A stretch of 64,000 nucleotides of DNA from Pseudo-nitzschia pungens (GCA_037355855.1 CM074760.1:2100501-2164500); one strand, 5' to 3'; positions 1-11,602 are shown, counted from the stretch's first letter. Translations and numbers: made by a program. Notes: generated from the letters alone by a model not told the origin.

Positions 1-214
1 TACTACCGTAACGTAATCTTACCGTACGACTTGCTGCGGGAAAGGCTCTTGCTTTCCCTCCAGAGCAAAGAGAAGCAACAACAACAAACAACAACAACAA
101 CAGCATTCTCATCATTGCAACTCTGCTAGGTAGCATTCCAAAGTCCGCTACCCTAACCCACCCTCTATTCCACCAGGACCAAGCAGCAGCAAAGCAACAC
201 ATTACCAAGACACC
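1..214. other. 5' flank and leader of the eIF3c gene
   Basis: No gene seen. The left edge carries the TACCGTA-type intergenic words found throughout the window. Positions 75-110 are a CAA-rich stretch typical of an unstructured 5' leader just before the eIF3c start codon. No TATA box can be assigned with confidence. Confidence 0.4.
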
Positions 215-3200
215 ATGAGTCGTTTCTGGGCCGGAGATTCCTCCTCGGACGATTCCGCCTCCGATTCGGACTCCTCTTTCTACTCCTCCGACGAGGACGT
301 CCGCGGAAACGCCGCCGCCAACGCCGCTAACCGGTGGGCGGACCTTTCCGATTCGGAGTCGGACGACGATGAGGCCCGCGTCGTAAAAAGCGCCAAGGAT
401 CGTGCCCTCGAAACCTTCCAGAATTCCATCAATGCCATTCGCGCCGCCATGCGGAAGCGCGATTACTACGTCATCCAGACGCAGTTCGACGAGTTGGCCA
501 AGGCCATGATCAAGAACAAAAAGGTCTTGCAGGCCGGAGTCCCCCGTCCCCTGGTCAAGATCCTTGTGGATCTGGAAGACACCTACATCCCGGAGCGTCT
601 CGCCGACAAGGCGGCCTTCAAGTCGCTCTCGGCGCGCCAGGGTCGTTCCCTCAACCGAATGAAGCTCACCCTGAAGAAGCACAACAAACCCTACAAGGTG
701 GTCATGGATCATTATCGCCAGAATCCGGACGATGATGACGACGATGAGGAAGTGGACTTGACCAGAGATGCCGGCGGTGACGACAGCGATTCGGACAGCT
801 CCAGCTCGAGTTCCTCCTCCAGCTCTTCCAGCAGTTCCTCCTCGAGTTCTTCCAGCGACAGCGTGAGTTTCGAGTTAGTTTTTCAAAGCACCGGAGAAGG
901 AGCATCGATTGGTTTTGGTTGTGGTGTTTGTTTTCTCGTTGAGTACTCTGTTGTGCTGTGCTGTAGTGCAATGCAGTGCATTGTTGTACGGTACGGTGCA
1001 TCGTATTGCCTTGTGTTGCACAGCGTTGCAACATCCACTGCCAGATCCATCCATCGACGAGTGTCGTCACGGTGATGCCAATTCAACCTTCGGGTTTGAA
1101 TTCCTCGTTTCTGATTGCGCGCACCCACTCCATGCTCCACTTGATTGTCGCTGACAAAGCGGCAAGGAGACGAGTTTGGTGCGATGCATGAGACTAACAT
1201 TTTCCATATTTTTGAGTGACGATGGATATTGGCTTCGGGTTGTGACGAAACGCTATGTGCCGCGAGGCAAATTCCTGTGCACTGCACTGCACTAGACTGC
1301 ACTACACTACACCGCGATCCATACGATGTTCCTTTCTTTTGTTTTCTGGCGCATCCGTTCGTTCGTGCTCTGACGATTTCATCGATGCGCTTTTTCTTCC
1401 CCGTATTTTCTTCCAACAGGATTCGGACAGCGACTCGGGCAGTGACGATGATAGCGATGACGACGACAGCGAGGTTGATTGGGACGCCCCCGACTCGGAC
1501 TCGGATTCGTCCGACGATGATGACGCCGGCCTCGGAGAACTCAAGGGTCGCGCCAAGTGGCTCAAGAAGGCGGTCGTTGTCAAGAAGAAGAAGGACAAGG
1601 ACACCGCGGCTCGTCCAGCGGATGATGCGAAGAAGAAGGAGCTCGCTCTCAAGAAGGAATCCATGGTTTCCTCCAAAGACCACGAGGCAATCCGCGCACC
1701 CAAGTCCGTCATTCCGGTCGAGGGATTGACGGCGGCCCTTCTCAACAAGAAGGTCAAGGAAATCGCCTCCTCCCGTGGACGTCGTGGAACGGATCCCCGA
1801 ATGCTGCTCCGTCAATTCGAGGGTCTCTCTCGTCTTGCCATGCAATTTGGTCCCCGCATCGAGGTGCCCATTTTGATGTACGTCATCAGTGCCCAGTTCT
1901 CGCTCCAGCGCACCATGGACGACTACATGGACACGACCACGTGGAGATCTTGCTCGACCTACCTCGAACGCATCTCCAAGTTCATCACCGACGATGGATA
2001 CAAGCTCGGGGTCGAGACCATCGACGAAGCCGACATGATCCTCGGAGCCGGTGGCGGCAACGCCAAGCGAATGAAGGCGGCAGCCGCCCTCGGCGGTGCC
2101 ATGGCAGCCGTCGCAGCCGACGAAAAGCTCGTCAACCCACACACGGGAGAACCGGAAACCGCGGACGAGCGTCTCGAACGCGAGCGCGTGGAGAAGGAAG
2201 AAGCCATGACCGACGAGGAAAAGAAAACGATCCCCGTTGTCGGATCTCTGGCGATGCACCTTGCCCGACTCGAAGAAGAGTACATGAAGAGCTTGCAAAA
2301 GATCTCCCATCACACCCAGGAATACGTCACGCGTCTCCGTGACGAGTCGAAGCTGGTAAACCTCTTGGCCAAGGCCCAGTCGTACTTTGAACGCGAGGGC
2401 ATGGTCAACGAAACCGCTCAGATGGCACAGCTCCACCTCGAGCACATCTACTACCGTCACGATTCCATCGGACGACAGGTCGACAAGGCCGCAGAATTCT
2501 ACGAGAAGTATGGTGAGGTCAGCATGCTCCACCCCGTGTGTGTCACCAAGCACGCCGCCACCGGTGTCGATATCGATACCGCTATCACCCATCCAGCTGC
2601 TAGCTCGGGAAAACCCGCCCTGGAAGACGCCACATCGGCGGCCGAGAACACGGATTACAGCGCACTCGTTGGCAAGCTCTGTACCTACATTTACAAACAC
2701 GGAACGGAAAAAGCAAAGAAACGATCCACGATCTGCCACGTCTATCACCACGCCCTCCACGATCGCTTTACCGAGGCGAGAGACTTGTTGCTCATGTCCC
2801 ACATCCAGGAGATTATCTACGACGTTGAAGATATCACATCGATGATCATGTTCAACCGAATGATGGTTCAGTTGGGTATGTGCGCATTCCGTGACGGCCG
2901 CATCTGGGAAGCCCATCAATGTCTGTACGAAATCTGCAGCAGTCGTGTCCGTGAATTGCTTGCACAAGGAATGAGCATGGGTCGCTACAGCGACAAGACT
3001 GTCGAGCAAGAGAAGGCCGAGAAACGACGACAGGTTCCTTACTACCAGCACATCAACCTGGATTTGTTGGAGGGCTGCCACTTGATCAGTGCCATGCTGT
3101 TGGAAATCCCCAACATTGCTGCTGCGTCGGTTGCTGGCACCGATCCTCGCCGTACCCGTGTTATTTCCAAGTCCTTCCGCAAGTACCGAGACATTTACAG

Positions 3201-3891
3201 CCACCAAGTCTTTACCGGTCCTCCCGAACAAACCCGTGACCACGTCATGCGGGCTGCCGATGCCCTGTCCAAGGGAGACTGGAAGGCCTGTGTCGAGCTG
3301 TGCACGGGCTTGGACGTCTGGAACTTGGTTCCCGGAGAGGGATCTGGTGACAAGATCAAGACCATGCTCGCCAGCAAGATCAAGTTGGAGGGATTGCGCA
3401 CCTATCTTTTTGCCTTTTCCAAGCAATACGAATCGCTCTCTCTCAGCCAGCTTTGTGCCATGTTCGAAATGACAAAGAACGAAGTTCACAGCGTCGTTTC
3501 GAAGATGATCATCAACAGAGAATTGCTTGCATCTTGGGACCAACCCACCGAAACAATTGTATTGCGCAAGGCTGACCCAAGCCCTGTCCAAATTATGGCT
3601 CTTCAATACGCTGAGAAGGCTGTCCACTTGGTAGACGCCAACGAACGTTTGTTGGATTCGTTCTCGGGCCGCAAGGACGAGTGGAGAAGTGGACGCGGAG
3701 GTGACCGTGACGGACGCAGTGGATATCACAACAGCGGTGGTGGCAAGCAAGCCGGATATAATAACGCCGGTTCTAACCGTGGAGGCCGTGGCGGAGGTCG
3801 AGGTGGTGGCCGAGGCCGTGGAAAAGGTGGACGCGGCAGCCGTGGCAAAAACCGCGGTGGTCGTGGAGGCAACCAACAACGTCGATACTAG
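215..3891 (+). CDS. EIF3C: Eukaryotic translation initiation factor 3 subunit C (two exons)
   Basis: Core subunit of cytosolic eIF3, which scaffolds the 43S pre-initiation complex and contacts eIF1 and eIF5 through its N-terminus. Exon 1 is 215-862 and exon 2 is 1420-3891; both junctions fall between codons, and the intron starts GTGAGT and ends ACAG. The spliced product is 1039 aa, slightly longer than the usual ~900. It begins MSRFW, followed by acidic Ser/Asp tracts (residues ~10-60 and ~175-260), then the alpha-helical NIP1 body. A PCI/winged-helix region lies at ~870-945 (contains LSLSQLCAMFEM). The last ~70 residues are an RGG-rich tail, as in plant and algal eIF3c, probably RNA-binding. 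ATG 215 sits in a good context (ACCATGA). The family assignment is secure; only the exact intron boundaries would gain from RNA reads. Confidence 0.95.
863..1419 (+). other. eIF3c intron (557 bp)
   Basis: GT-AG intron with donor GTGAGT at 863 and acceptor CCAACAG ending at 1419. It is the longest intron inferred in the window. It interrupts the poly-Ser/Asp coding tract exactly between codons. The frame from 1255 reads into exon 2 only because the upstream intron sequence happens to be open. Confidence 0.85.
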
Positions 3892-4827
3892 ATCACGCAG
3901 TAATGAGCGATGTTGTCTTCGACCCAGAATGGGTTTTTCGGAACAAACCTACAGAGTAACTCTCAACACCATCTTGGTGGCATAAGAAAAAAGTAATATC
4001 ATTAGGCAAATAGAACCGACCTCTGTTCTTTTGTTCGCAACCACGTATTCATACTTGTAGCGAAGCTTGATGATTTATAGTGTTTCTTCTCTTCAGTATC
4101 AAACGAGAATTTGCACTGCGTATTTCAATTGATCTTCTGACAAGTAAACAAACTTTCACAATAAAGAGCCGCACAACCGATCGAATGCAAAAGAATACAG
4201 TACAGTTCGTGTCAAGCGTTGAGTCACCTTGCTTTCAAGTCCATCCCAGAGGCAGACGATTGGCTCTTTTCCACCGTTTTCGCCTCCTCCTGAACGGTCT
4301 GGTTGATGGGATCCACACGTCCCGCCGAAGCAAGTAACAGCTAGAGGAAAGATCAATACCAAATCATCACCGGTACCTTCCCACGAAAGGGGTGCGATAG
4401 CTTGTCGAACTTAGAGACGCATGACATGGATCGATTCACAAATTTGAATTCCGCTATGGTGTTTTCCAACCTCCCATGATCACTGTTTTGTTTCCTTTTA
4501 TGAGAATGAAGACTGAATCATAAAAACTTCAAAGCATTATGAAAGCTTGCAAATCCTAACTTCGAACTACAGTGCAAGATGAGGATATCATGGTGTTCTA
4601 TTGTTTATGTTTATCTTGTTCTTGTTTTCTATGTGTTCGCGGTCAAACCCCTCATGTTTTGCTGGATCTGTGGTGGTGATCACCGCGGCATTGTATCGGA
4701 CTACTGCAGACGAAATGCTTGTATTACAATGAGCGATTAACGTTATGAATTGCGCGCGCAACTTCGGTCATAGTGAAATCACTTCAAACAATACCATCGG
4801 AATCGAAGCACTTGGAATCGTTGACGG
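3892..4827. other. Intergenic, convergent between eIF3c and the cyclophilin-like gene
   Basis: Both flanking genes end here, so this holds two 3' untranslated regions. Short open frames (for example 4080-4337) have no recognisable similarity and no coding bias. Nothing else is seen. Confidence 0.4.
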
Positions 4828-6702
4828 TTACAGTATACGGGCCCGCTTTATACCGATGCGTTTGCGGTACCACATTCCATTTCTAGTCGGGGCTTCTTCC
4901 AATCGTTCGATCGTGTCAAACCCGGAAACGATCCTCGCGAAACAGGGTTCTCCCACATGCTGCTCTGTGTTGTCATCCGTGTTGATGTAAAAGGAGGGAC
5001 TCCCATCGGCCGCGAATCCCACGGTGAACTGTTCGTGTGGGTAATCAGACGAGTATTCTCTAAAGGAAACCGAGTCCAGGCCTACTTTCGTAAACGCTTT
5101 GACTTTTTGCGAGGCAGAGCTTCCGTCATAGGGCAATGGGGCTGCCTTGACGACATTCATTGCGTTCAGAATGAACGAGCAGCCGTCGAAGAGCCTGGCG
5201 TTCACCATTTCCAGGAATGTGAAAACGGAATGAGGCATCAAATCTAGGGGTGCCATTTCCATGGTCAGAGTCGTTGACGGTGCCGACATCACTAACATTG
5301 GTCCATCTCCATCATTGCGGTTTCTATCCTCCGGAAAATCCAGGTCCAACTGAACGCGTATGACACCCGTGCCATACTTGCGCGATGCATCCCGAAAACT
5401 GGTAGATTGGATGTACTTTTGGAGCGAATTCATTTGGGATGTTTCAATTTGCAATTTCTCTTTCACGGCAACCATTTCATTGAGCAATTGATTCTCTTGT
5501 TCGTCCTCGGCATTCGTTCTAAGGGAAAGGCCTAGTGGCTTGCCACTTTGAACACTGGCTATGTCTTCTTCGCCGTTCACTTCCCTCAGCAATCGGCCAT
5601 CGACCTCCTCTGGTCGGCTTGCTAAAAAGGAGGCATCCGGATCCAGGTCCAACAACTGGTTCTGCAACTTGTACAGATCGCTTTCGATGGTGTCGAAGTA
5701 TGCCGTTGCTTGCTTTCGCTGTGCTTCTGTGTGTATCGCAACTTGATCTAGCGCGACGGACAAGGCCGTATAGGATTGAGTGTATAGACCCACCCCCATA
5801 GTGGATACACAGGTCACTAGGAGAAGGAACAGGGGATTCTTTTTGGTTCTCGCGAGCAGTAAGAGCGAGGAAGGACGCCACCGGGAGAATTTTGAGACCA
5901 TTGTTTTGGTGGTGCTCGTTTCTCCTTGGTCAACGATATTTTTGTTGTTTTTGCTGTTGCTGCTAGCATTCACACAGCTATCTTCTGTTACTTCCGCTAG
6001 CAATAGAGAGGATGCAGAAGAGGACGAGGAGGACGACGATCTTTCTATTCGTTTGTGGCCACCGGGACGCGACCTATGGGCGCTATGAGATCCCGATGCC
6101 TCGTGCAAAGCCCGTTTGTGAGCACTGTTCGTTTCCAACTCCGAGTCACTGTGACTGTCACCACTCGTTCTGCTACGACTGATTTTTGTTTCTACTGGAA
6201 TGTTATCCTCCAACGAGCGATGCGAGAAGGTGGTCGAATCGGAGTCCTCGGAGTCAGAATCGAAATCATGGTTGTTGTAATTCTCGTCGTCGCAATCGGG
6301 TTCCTCATTGTGGTAGTAGGTTTCGCAATCGACAACGTTGTGATCCCCCTCGTTGTCTCTCTCTCCCTCATCAAAGTTTTTTCCCCCGTCTTGATCACCG
6401 TGTTCGTCGACGTCATCGTCGATGCCATCCTCAGTGATGGTCCCCGTTCGAAACCGAACTCTGCATCTCTGCCGCCTCCTCTGTTGCCACTGATATTCCG
6501 ACGAGTATATTATCGGGTTGGGTGAATATTGTAGATTGCTGTTGCTTTTGTTGTTATCGTGTTCTTCGTCGTCGTCGATGTCGCTTTCGTTGTAATACGT
6601 GAGATTGTTTCTCCGCTGGATTTCGGATTCAGTGCTTTCGTCAATGGTAAAAGAGGAATTACTCGGCCTTCGTCTCGACATTTTTCGGGTCGTCGCACCC
6701 AT
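4828..6702 (-). CDS. Type II membrane protein with degenerate cyclophilin-like domain
   Basis: 624 aa from the ATG at 6702 (a second ATG, MSRRRP, lies eight codons on; the longer frame starts only at TTG). Residues 1-~285 are charged and disordered, rich in Asp/Glu and then Ser. One membrane span lies at ~289-311 (NPLFLLLVTCVSTMG), and a predicted coiled coil at ~320-440. Residues ~445-624 resemble the cyclophilin-type peptidyl-prolyl isomerase fold: SVFTFLEMVNARLFDG matches the VxNFxxLxxxxxYxG helix region, and CFARIVSGFDTIERLE matches the GRVxxGxDxVxxIE end. The catalytic FHR motif is replaced by FILN, so isomerase activity is unlikely. Topology (short cytosolic acidic N-terminus, lumenal domain) and a Golgi or ER location are inference. 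The fold assignment is fairly sure; function is unknown. Confidence 0.75.
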   Translation of the reverse strand: MGATTRKMSRRRPSNSSFTIDESTESEIQRRNNLTYYNESDIDDDEEHDNNKSNSNLQYSPNPIIYSSEYQWQQRRRQRCRVRFRTGTITEDGIDDDVDEHGDQDGGKNFDEGERDNEGDHNVVDCETYYHNEEPDCDDENYNNHDFDSDSEDSDSTTFSHRSLEDNIPVETKISRSRTSGDSHSDSELETNSAHKRALHEASGSHSAHRSRPGGHKRIERSSSSSSSSASSLLLAEVTEDSCVNASSNSKNNKNIVDQGETSTTKTMVSKFSRWRPSSLLLLARTKKNPLFLLLVTCVSTMGVGLYTQSYTALSVALDQVAIHTEAQRKQATAYFDTIESDLYKLQNQLLDLDPDASFLASRPEEVDGRLLREVNGEEDIASVQSGKPLGLSLRTNAEDEQENQLLNEMVAVKEKLQIETSQMNSLQKYIQSTSFRDASRKYGTGVIRVQLDLDFPEDRNRNDGDGPMLVMSAPSTTLTMEMAPLDLMPHSVFTFLEMVNARLFDGCSFILNAMNVVKAAPLPYDGSSASQKVKAFTKVGLDSVSFREYSSDYPHEQFTVGFAADGSPSFYINTDDNTEQHVGEPCFARIVSGFDTIERLEEAPTRNGMWYRKRIGIKRARIL

Positions 6703-8403
6703 AGTCAATAGAAGACGATATGCTTCAAGTTTGATGATTGTTTCACGTACTTAGTATCCTTTGTGTTATCTAAAGTCTGATACGGTACGGGAGATGCTGT
6801 TGCATGGATAGGAAATTATCGTATGGAAGATGTATCGGTTACTCATTAGTCACTCGAAATCACTCTCAAACTATTGCAAGGTAGATGTCCCGTCGCCATA
6901 AGTCACACTGAATCGTTCAGACAGCTAAGTATTGTCACTTTTTTCGATACGACAAGATGATGCACTCTTCTATCTCTAAGTTGTACTCGTGATCTTGGCA
7001 GGTGACCTTACTATCATCAAGAATTGTATCGTATCGTTGGTATTAGTCTGGGCGATGAGACACGAGAGACCAACTTTTCCTTCACTCTTCGATTGGGACC
7101 TGACGTACAAAAACTACGAGTACTGTAACTTTGGTTCGGTAATCTCCAAAAAGCATCAGTTCTGCATACCGTACCGTTACTGGTAAGGGTAAACCTTCAA
7201 AGATTACCTTAGTGTACCACGATTTGCTAAGTCTTTTACGACTTCAAGGCCTATGTAATTGGTCATTGTAAATGCTGCGTTTGAATGACTCACAGAGCTT
7301 TGAAAGCAATTTTGATGTACTTCGTAATCTTACTCCTATGACTGCTGTGCTCGTATGACTGCTGACGGTCCTCGAAACACTCCCAAATATAGATGCTAAA
7401 AATATTGCGACAGCGGTACGGACTTCTGAAAGTAAGAATCAAATGCCTTCGCAAAGAATATTCGGTAGTGTGGCCTATCACGTAACTTTACGTGGTACGA
7501 TTAATTCCATTACAGAAGCAATAATAATTATGACCCCTTTACCATTACTTCTATGTAAGAATACCTGTCCCTCAGGGCACGTACTTGAACTTGTACAAGG
7601 GATAAGGTTTGTTTCTTAAGAACATAGAAGTATGTATTAACAGTACGTTGGCCGTCGACAGTCCACAGCCCACCCAAACATGCCGGTATTATTCTACCGG
7701 TATGAAGCACAGTAAGATTAGTAATTTTATTTTTAAAATTTTTACCTACCGGTCTTACGGTAGGTTAGTCGTACGGTAAGGATACCGTATCACAGTATTT
7801 CTTGGACTACGAGTAAGCTTAACCTTACCCTCGTGTTTTCAAAAGTGCACATCTCGTACGCCTACCGTAGATAATCTTACCGTAGACAAAACATAATGGT
7901 GTTCATCGAAGAATTTATCATCATCATCTACTAAGCGTAATTATGGTATGGTTGCCATGCTTGACAAGGCTGGCGTTTTACTTTCCGTTGAAGCGACGAA
8001 AAAACCGCTCATACCGATTTCAATTTTGCTCACGGGGAAGGCAAAAAACTTCGAATGTTGTGAAAACATGAGAATGATCAACATGTATTGACGAATTTTG
8101 TGGATGAGGACCTTGGAACATACGGTATTACCAGCCTTTCTGAAAACGACCGAGCACGATTACGGAAGAAGTGTCAACCATTGTAGTACTTGCAGTGCAT
8201 TCAAATCGCATTGGATTGGCATGCAAATCAACGGAGCAAACTGGTACCGGTACTGAACTGTTGTCGATGATCTATTATAACCTGCCATACGCTGGACGAA
8301 CAACTCATTCATACTTCACTGACACTCCATTGGCAAACAAACAATCCGACGCAAGCAGTTGGTGGGAATCGTATCATAGCTCCCGCGATTTCATCAAAGC
8401 ATA
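6703..8403. other. Intergenic, divergent promoter region rich in TACCGTA/TACCGGTA words
   Basis: 1.7 kb between two divergent genes. No open frame has a plausible start and composition. Positions 7680-7900 are packed with TACCGGTA, TACGGTA and GTAAG words. A 77-aa frame ending at 8404 directly abuts the next gene but has no ATG and no recognisable features. Confidence 0.4.
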
Positions 8404-9897
8404 ATGACATACCAGCAAAAGCATCATCAACTACGGGCGTCCCCGGTATTTTCTCCTGGTGAATCTTCGTCGTCGTCGTTGACAGAGATACGGATTGTAC
8501 CACAACATCAAACGCAACAACTGCACCAACCCAATGGCTACATTTTGCTGGAGCCGTCCTTTGGCTCGGGAACAACAAATGAATTTGCACTTTCGAAAGT
8601 TAATGCCGGGACCTCGCAAGCGGTGGAACTGCAGCAAGTAAGAATACCGGAATCCGAGCTTTCGCTCGAAATTCTCAATCCATTTCCGGAGTCAGCATTT
8701 TCCTACACGCTCTTTCTGGCTTCCTGCCTTTGTGTTTGGGTGTTGTATCTGCTCTTGCCGCGGGGAGTCCGGAAACAATATTTTCGAGCCAGTCGGAAAC
8801 GATACGCCCGAAGACTAGACGATAGCATGCCGGCGGCGGGCTACTGGATGCCGGTCCAAGCGGCCATGGCGCAATCGGAAGCCGGTAGCAGCATCGAGAG
8901 CGGCGGCCACCGAAACAACCAGAATCCAAATGGTCCGCAGCATTATCCAGCGGGAGTGATACGAAATCCACACCAACATACCCGATCCGCGGTTCCCACA
9001 ACAATAAACGCCAACGAACGGTCCATCAGCGGTCTCCATTCGACTCCGTCTCCGTCCCAAATGTCACCGCCGCGCGCGGGAAAATACAACGACGACGAGG
9101 ACAACTACGCCACCGCGTCAGCAAGGATGGCGATGATGAAAACCCCGCCGTCTCCCGAGCACCCCGCGCTGAAACGAATCCCGCCCAACAAGATCATTGC
9201 CGAAACCATGGCCCGCCTCCAGGGCCGGGGCATCCGTTTGGTGGCGCACGGGGTGCACTGCGACCCAAAGCGCGTTTGGATTCGGTTGCAAGAGAGCAAG
9301 GACCAATCCAAGGAGCCGTGCGTGACATGGCAAACCGAATTTCCGCGCCGCGTTCCGGACCAGAGCGGGCAGGTGTCGATCGTATTGATGCGCGGGAGTC
9401 TCCACTCGATCGCACTCAAAAACGTCCTCTACATCGATGTCGGAAAGAAGACGCACGCGCTCCAGCTCGCCAAGGGGGGAGTTCTGGATACGGTGTGCTT
9501 ATCGTTGCTCACACAGAACGGAAGCCTGGATCTGCAGGCGAACAGCAAGCTGGAGCGGGATTCTCTGGTGTCGTGTTTCAGCATGATACTGGACGATATT
9601 CACGAGGAGGACTGGAGGGCGCTCTACGAAGCGAGTCCTGAACCGTCCCTGGCAAATTCGAGTTCTGCTGCTGGATTTGCTGGAATAGGCAACACCAACA
9701 TTAGCTATTTGTACAACAACAATAACAACAACAACAGTACCAATAATAGCAACAACAACTCGATGACACCCGGGAGCAACAGCAGCAATTTTCCAACTCC
9801 GGGGAGCCAAGGAACTGGGAACAGCGGTAGCACTGGTACAGATTATCGAGATCGTGCTACTCCCGGGGGAAAGGATCCGATGTTGCAAATGCTATAG
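8404..9897 (+). CDS. Unrecognised single-pass membrane protein with PH-like C-terminal region
   Basis: 497 aa, ATG at 8404. Residues 1-95 are polar. A membrane span at ~99-119 (SYTLFLASCLCVWVLYLLL) is followed at once by a basic stretch (RKQYFRASRKRYARR), which suggests the C-terminal part is cytosolic. Residues ~125-250 are low complexity. Residues ~255-405 form the only ordered segment and look like a pleckstrin-homology-type fold: alternating strands (RVWIRLQES, SIVLMRGSL, VLYIDVGKKTHAL, LDLQANSKLERD), then a C-terminal helix (LVSCFSMILDDI). The tail (~430-497) is Asn/Ser/Gly-rich, encoded by AAC/AAT repeats. The PH-like call is inference from the strand pattern; no function is recognised. 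A lipid-binding tether is one possibility. Confidence 0.7.
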   Translation: MTYQQKHHQLRASPVFSPGESSSSSLTEIRIVPQHQTQQLHQPNGYILLEPSFGSGTTNEFALSKVNAGTSQAVELQQVRIPESELSLEILNPFPESAFSYTLFLASCLCVWVLYLLLPRGVRKQYFRASRKRYARRLDDSMPAAGYWMPVQAAMAQSEAGSSIESGGHRNNQNPNGPQHYPAGVIRNPHQHTRSAVPTTINANERSISGLHSTPSPSQMSPPRAGKYNDDEDNYATASARMAMMKTPPSPEHPALKRIPPNKIIAETMARLQGRGIRLVAHGVHCDPKRVWIRLQESKDQSKEPCVTWQTEFPRRVPDQSGQVSIVLMRGSLHSIALKNVLYIDVGKKTHALQLAKGGVLDTVCLSLLTQNGSLDLQANSKLERDSLVSCFSMILDDIHEEDWRALYEASPEPSLANSSSAAGFAGIGNTNISYLYNNNNNNNSTNNSNNNSMTPGSNSSNFPTPGSQGTGNSGSTGTDYRDRATPGGKDPMLQML

Positions 9898-10909
9898 ATA
9901 GAGAGGGGGTGAATAAAATGACGACTTTATCGAACAAGAAGTAAAAAGGATCACTTCACTGACTCATGGTGTAAAAATCCTCGTTCGGTTCGTGTTGATC
10001 GTAATTTAGAATACAATATTTACCGAAGTTCTTTGGTTGAACACGTGTTTAGGTTGTCCATTGATAAACTTCTCATGCCATTTCCTTTTGACCGTAGGTT
10101 TCAAGGCAGTATTTGAAAGCGGTGAAAAAGCGATGATGTCTTTTGACGTGCACACAGCGACATCGACGTTGAGCATTTTCTAATAGCTGTCGATGATGAT
10201 CAATTGTTTCCAATCGGCAGACCTTTGAACCCAAGTGATGACCGTATCATCATAAGGTGTTGTATGTCATTTTGAATTCAATGGGAAGGGGTGAAGAAGA
10301 TAATAAATAATAATGGTGCTTGTAATGTAGAATAAATAATAATAATCACAATAACCCGAACTGGTAGAAATGCTAAAAAACTCGTACGTACCGGTAGGGT
10401 AAACCTTACGGCTTTCCTTCCCAGTGCAATGCGCAATAGAGACGGTCTGTCAGTCACATCTTTTGCATTTCCTCTCCATCGAAAGGTGTTGGTTTGCATA
10501 GCAAAAACTAGGTCGTGTAGTTGGCATTCAATACGCCATCATGTTAGTACTGTACCTGCCCACATTTATCATTGGCTGTTCATCGACGGACTACAACACT
10601 ACACGATGTCGACGATAATAGCTGTACTTGTAATCTTTCTGAAAACGACGTGGTAATCTCCCAGTGCGAGAACGAAGAAAGCAGAATGCAACTCAATCAA
10701 TAAAACGCATTGAGGTATTACGACGATTTGTGCATCGCTGAATAGACTTAGAAAAAAGTTGTTGAGTTGGATGGTGATAAGTGGGTGACTTAAATTTACA
10801 TTAGCATCCTGACCGATGCATTCTTAGAATAGCTTTAGCAAAAATCGGTAGTATTTTAGCCCATGGGGATTAGAAGCGACAGAGAAGTTCTGATCTATTC
10901 TTCCCAGAA
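9898..10909. other. Intergenic, convergent
   Basis: Flanking genes converge here. The stretch is AT-rich, with a few TACGGTA-type words near 10385-10410. Open frames such as 10278-10499 lack coding features. Nothing else is seen. Confidence 0.4.
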
Positions 10910-11602
10910 TCATTGAGTAGCACTTGTGCTATGGAACTCTGACCAATGCCAGTAATGATCCGATGCGTGTTCAGTATTTGTGTCTGGGTTCTCTGGCTCC
11001 GGCAGATGAGAGTGTCGGCGTTGAAACTTCTTTCGCGAACTGTCCAACAGACTGTGTAAGTGGTCGGAACGAGAAGGCAACGATGCTTCATCATGATTGC
11101 TGTCCTCGCTCCACGTCCAATACTCTTGGCAACAGTCTTCGCAGTGACGATCGGGCTGGTTCAGCGAGGTAGCCGCATTGTCTTCACTGTCAGTCTCGCA
11201 CTCCACAACATTTACATCAGTAGACCATTCCCAATAGGATTGTGATTCTTCGGTGTGCGTCGTTACGTCCTTCGTCGCGGTCTCTCGTCGGAAGGAATCT
11301 GTCACGAGATTAGATTCGATACGAGAAAGTGAGAAAAGATCATCGACGGCCGCTTCTTTTTCTGCCTCGATTGTGTCCGCAGGCCAATCCCAATAGGAAA
11401 CGGTACGAGGTTCTTTTTCCGTCTTGGGATCGGTGACTAGTTCTTGTTGGTAGTTGCATTTTGGTTGCTGCTGAACCTCCTGCGTTTCTCTCGGATTATG
11501 ACCGATCGTTAGAGGCAAGTACTTGGGCTGAATGGATGTCTTCAAGCTTTCCAAGTCGATGGCATCGGCGAAAAGTTCGTGGGTCTTTCGGTTAGGCGCC
11601 AT
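10910..11602 (-). CDS. Small acidic protein with four YWxW motifs
   Basis: 230 aa, ATG at 11602, single exon. No signal peptide or membrane span. A short motif with consensus [SEH]YWxW[SP] followed by an acidic residue occurs four times: SYWDWPAD (69-76), SYWEWSTD (122-129), EYWTWSED (160-167) and HYWHWSEF (216-223, almost at the C-terminus). The spacers are 37-55 residues long, polar, charged and apparently disordered. Two aromatic pairs held in an acidic, disordered chain suggest a multivalent linear motif that docks onto a partner protein, by analogy with other repeated-motif linker proteins; this is inference. The family is not recognised. Conservation of the motif against random spacers argues strongly that the gene is real. 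Confidence 0.75.
   Translation of the reverse strand: MAPNRKTHELFADAIDLESLKTSIQPKYLPLTIGHNPRETQEVQQQPKCNYQQELVTDPKTEKEPRTVSYWDWPADTIEAEKEAAVDDLFSLSRIESNLVTDSFRRETATKDVTTHTEESQSYWEWSTDVNVVECETDSEDNAATSLNQPDRHCEDCCQEYWTWSEDSNHDEASLPSRSDHLHSLLDSSRKKFQRRHSHLPEPENPDTNTEHASDHYWHWSEFHSTSATQ

Noticed and set aside
883..3879. 998-aa minus-strand open frame antisense to eIF3c
   Set aside because: Composition is the mirror of the eIF3c codons (Ser/Val/Asp-rich without domains). The sense strand encodes a recognisable protein with a clean intron.
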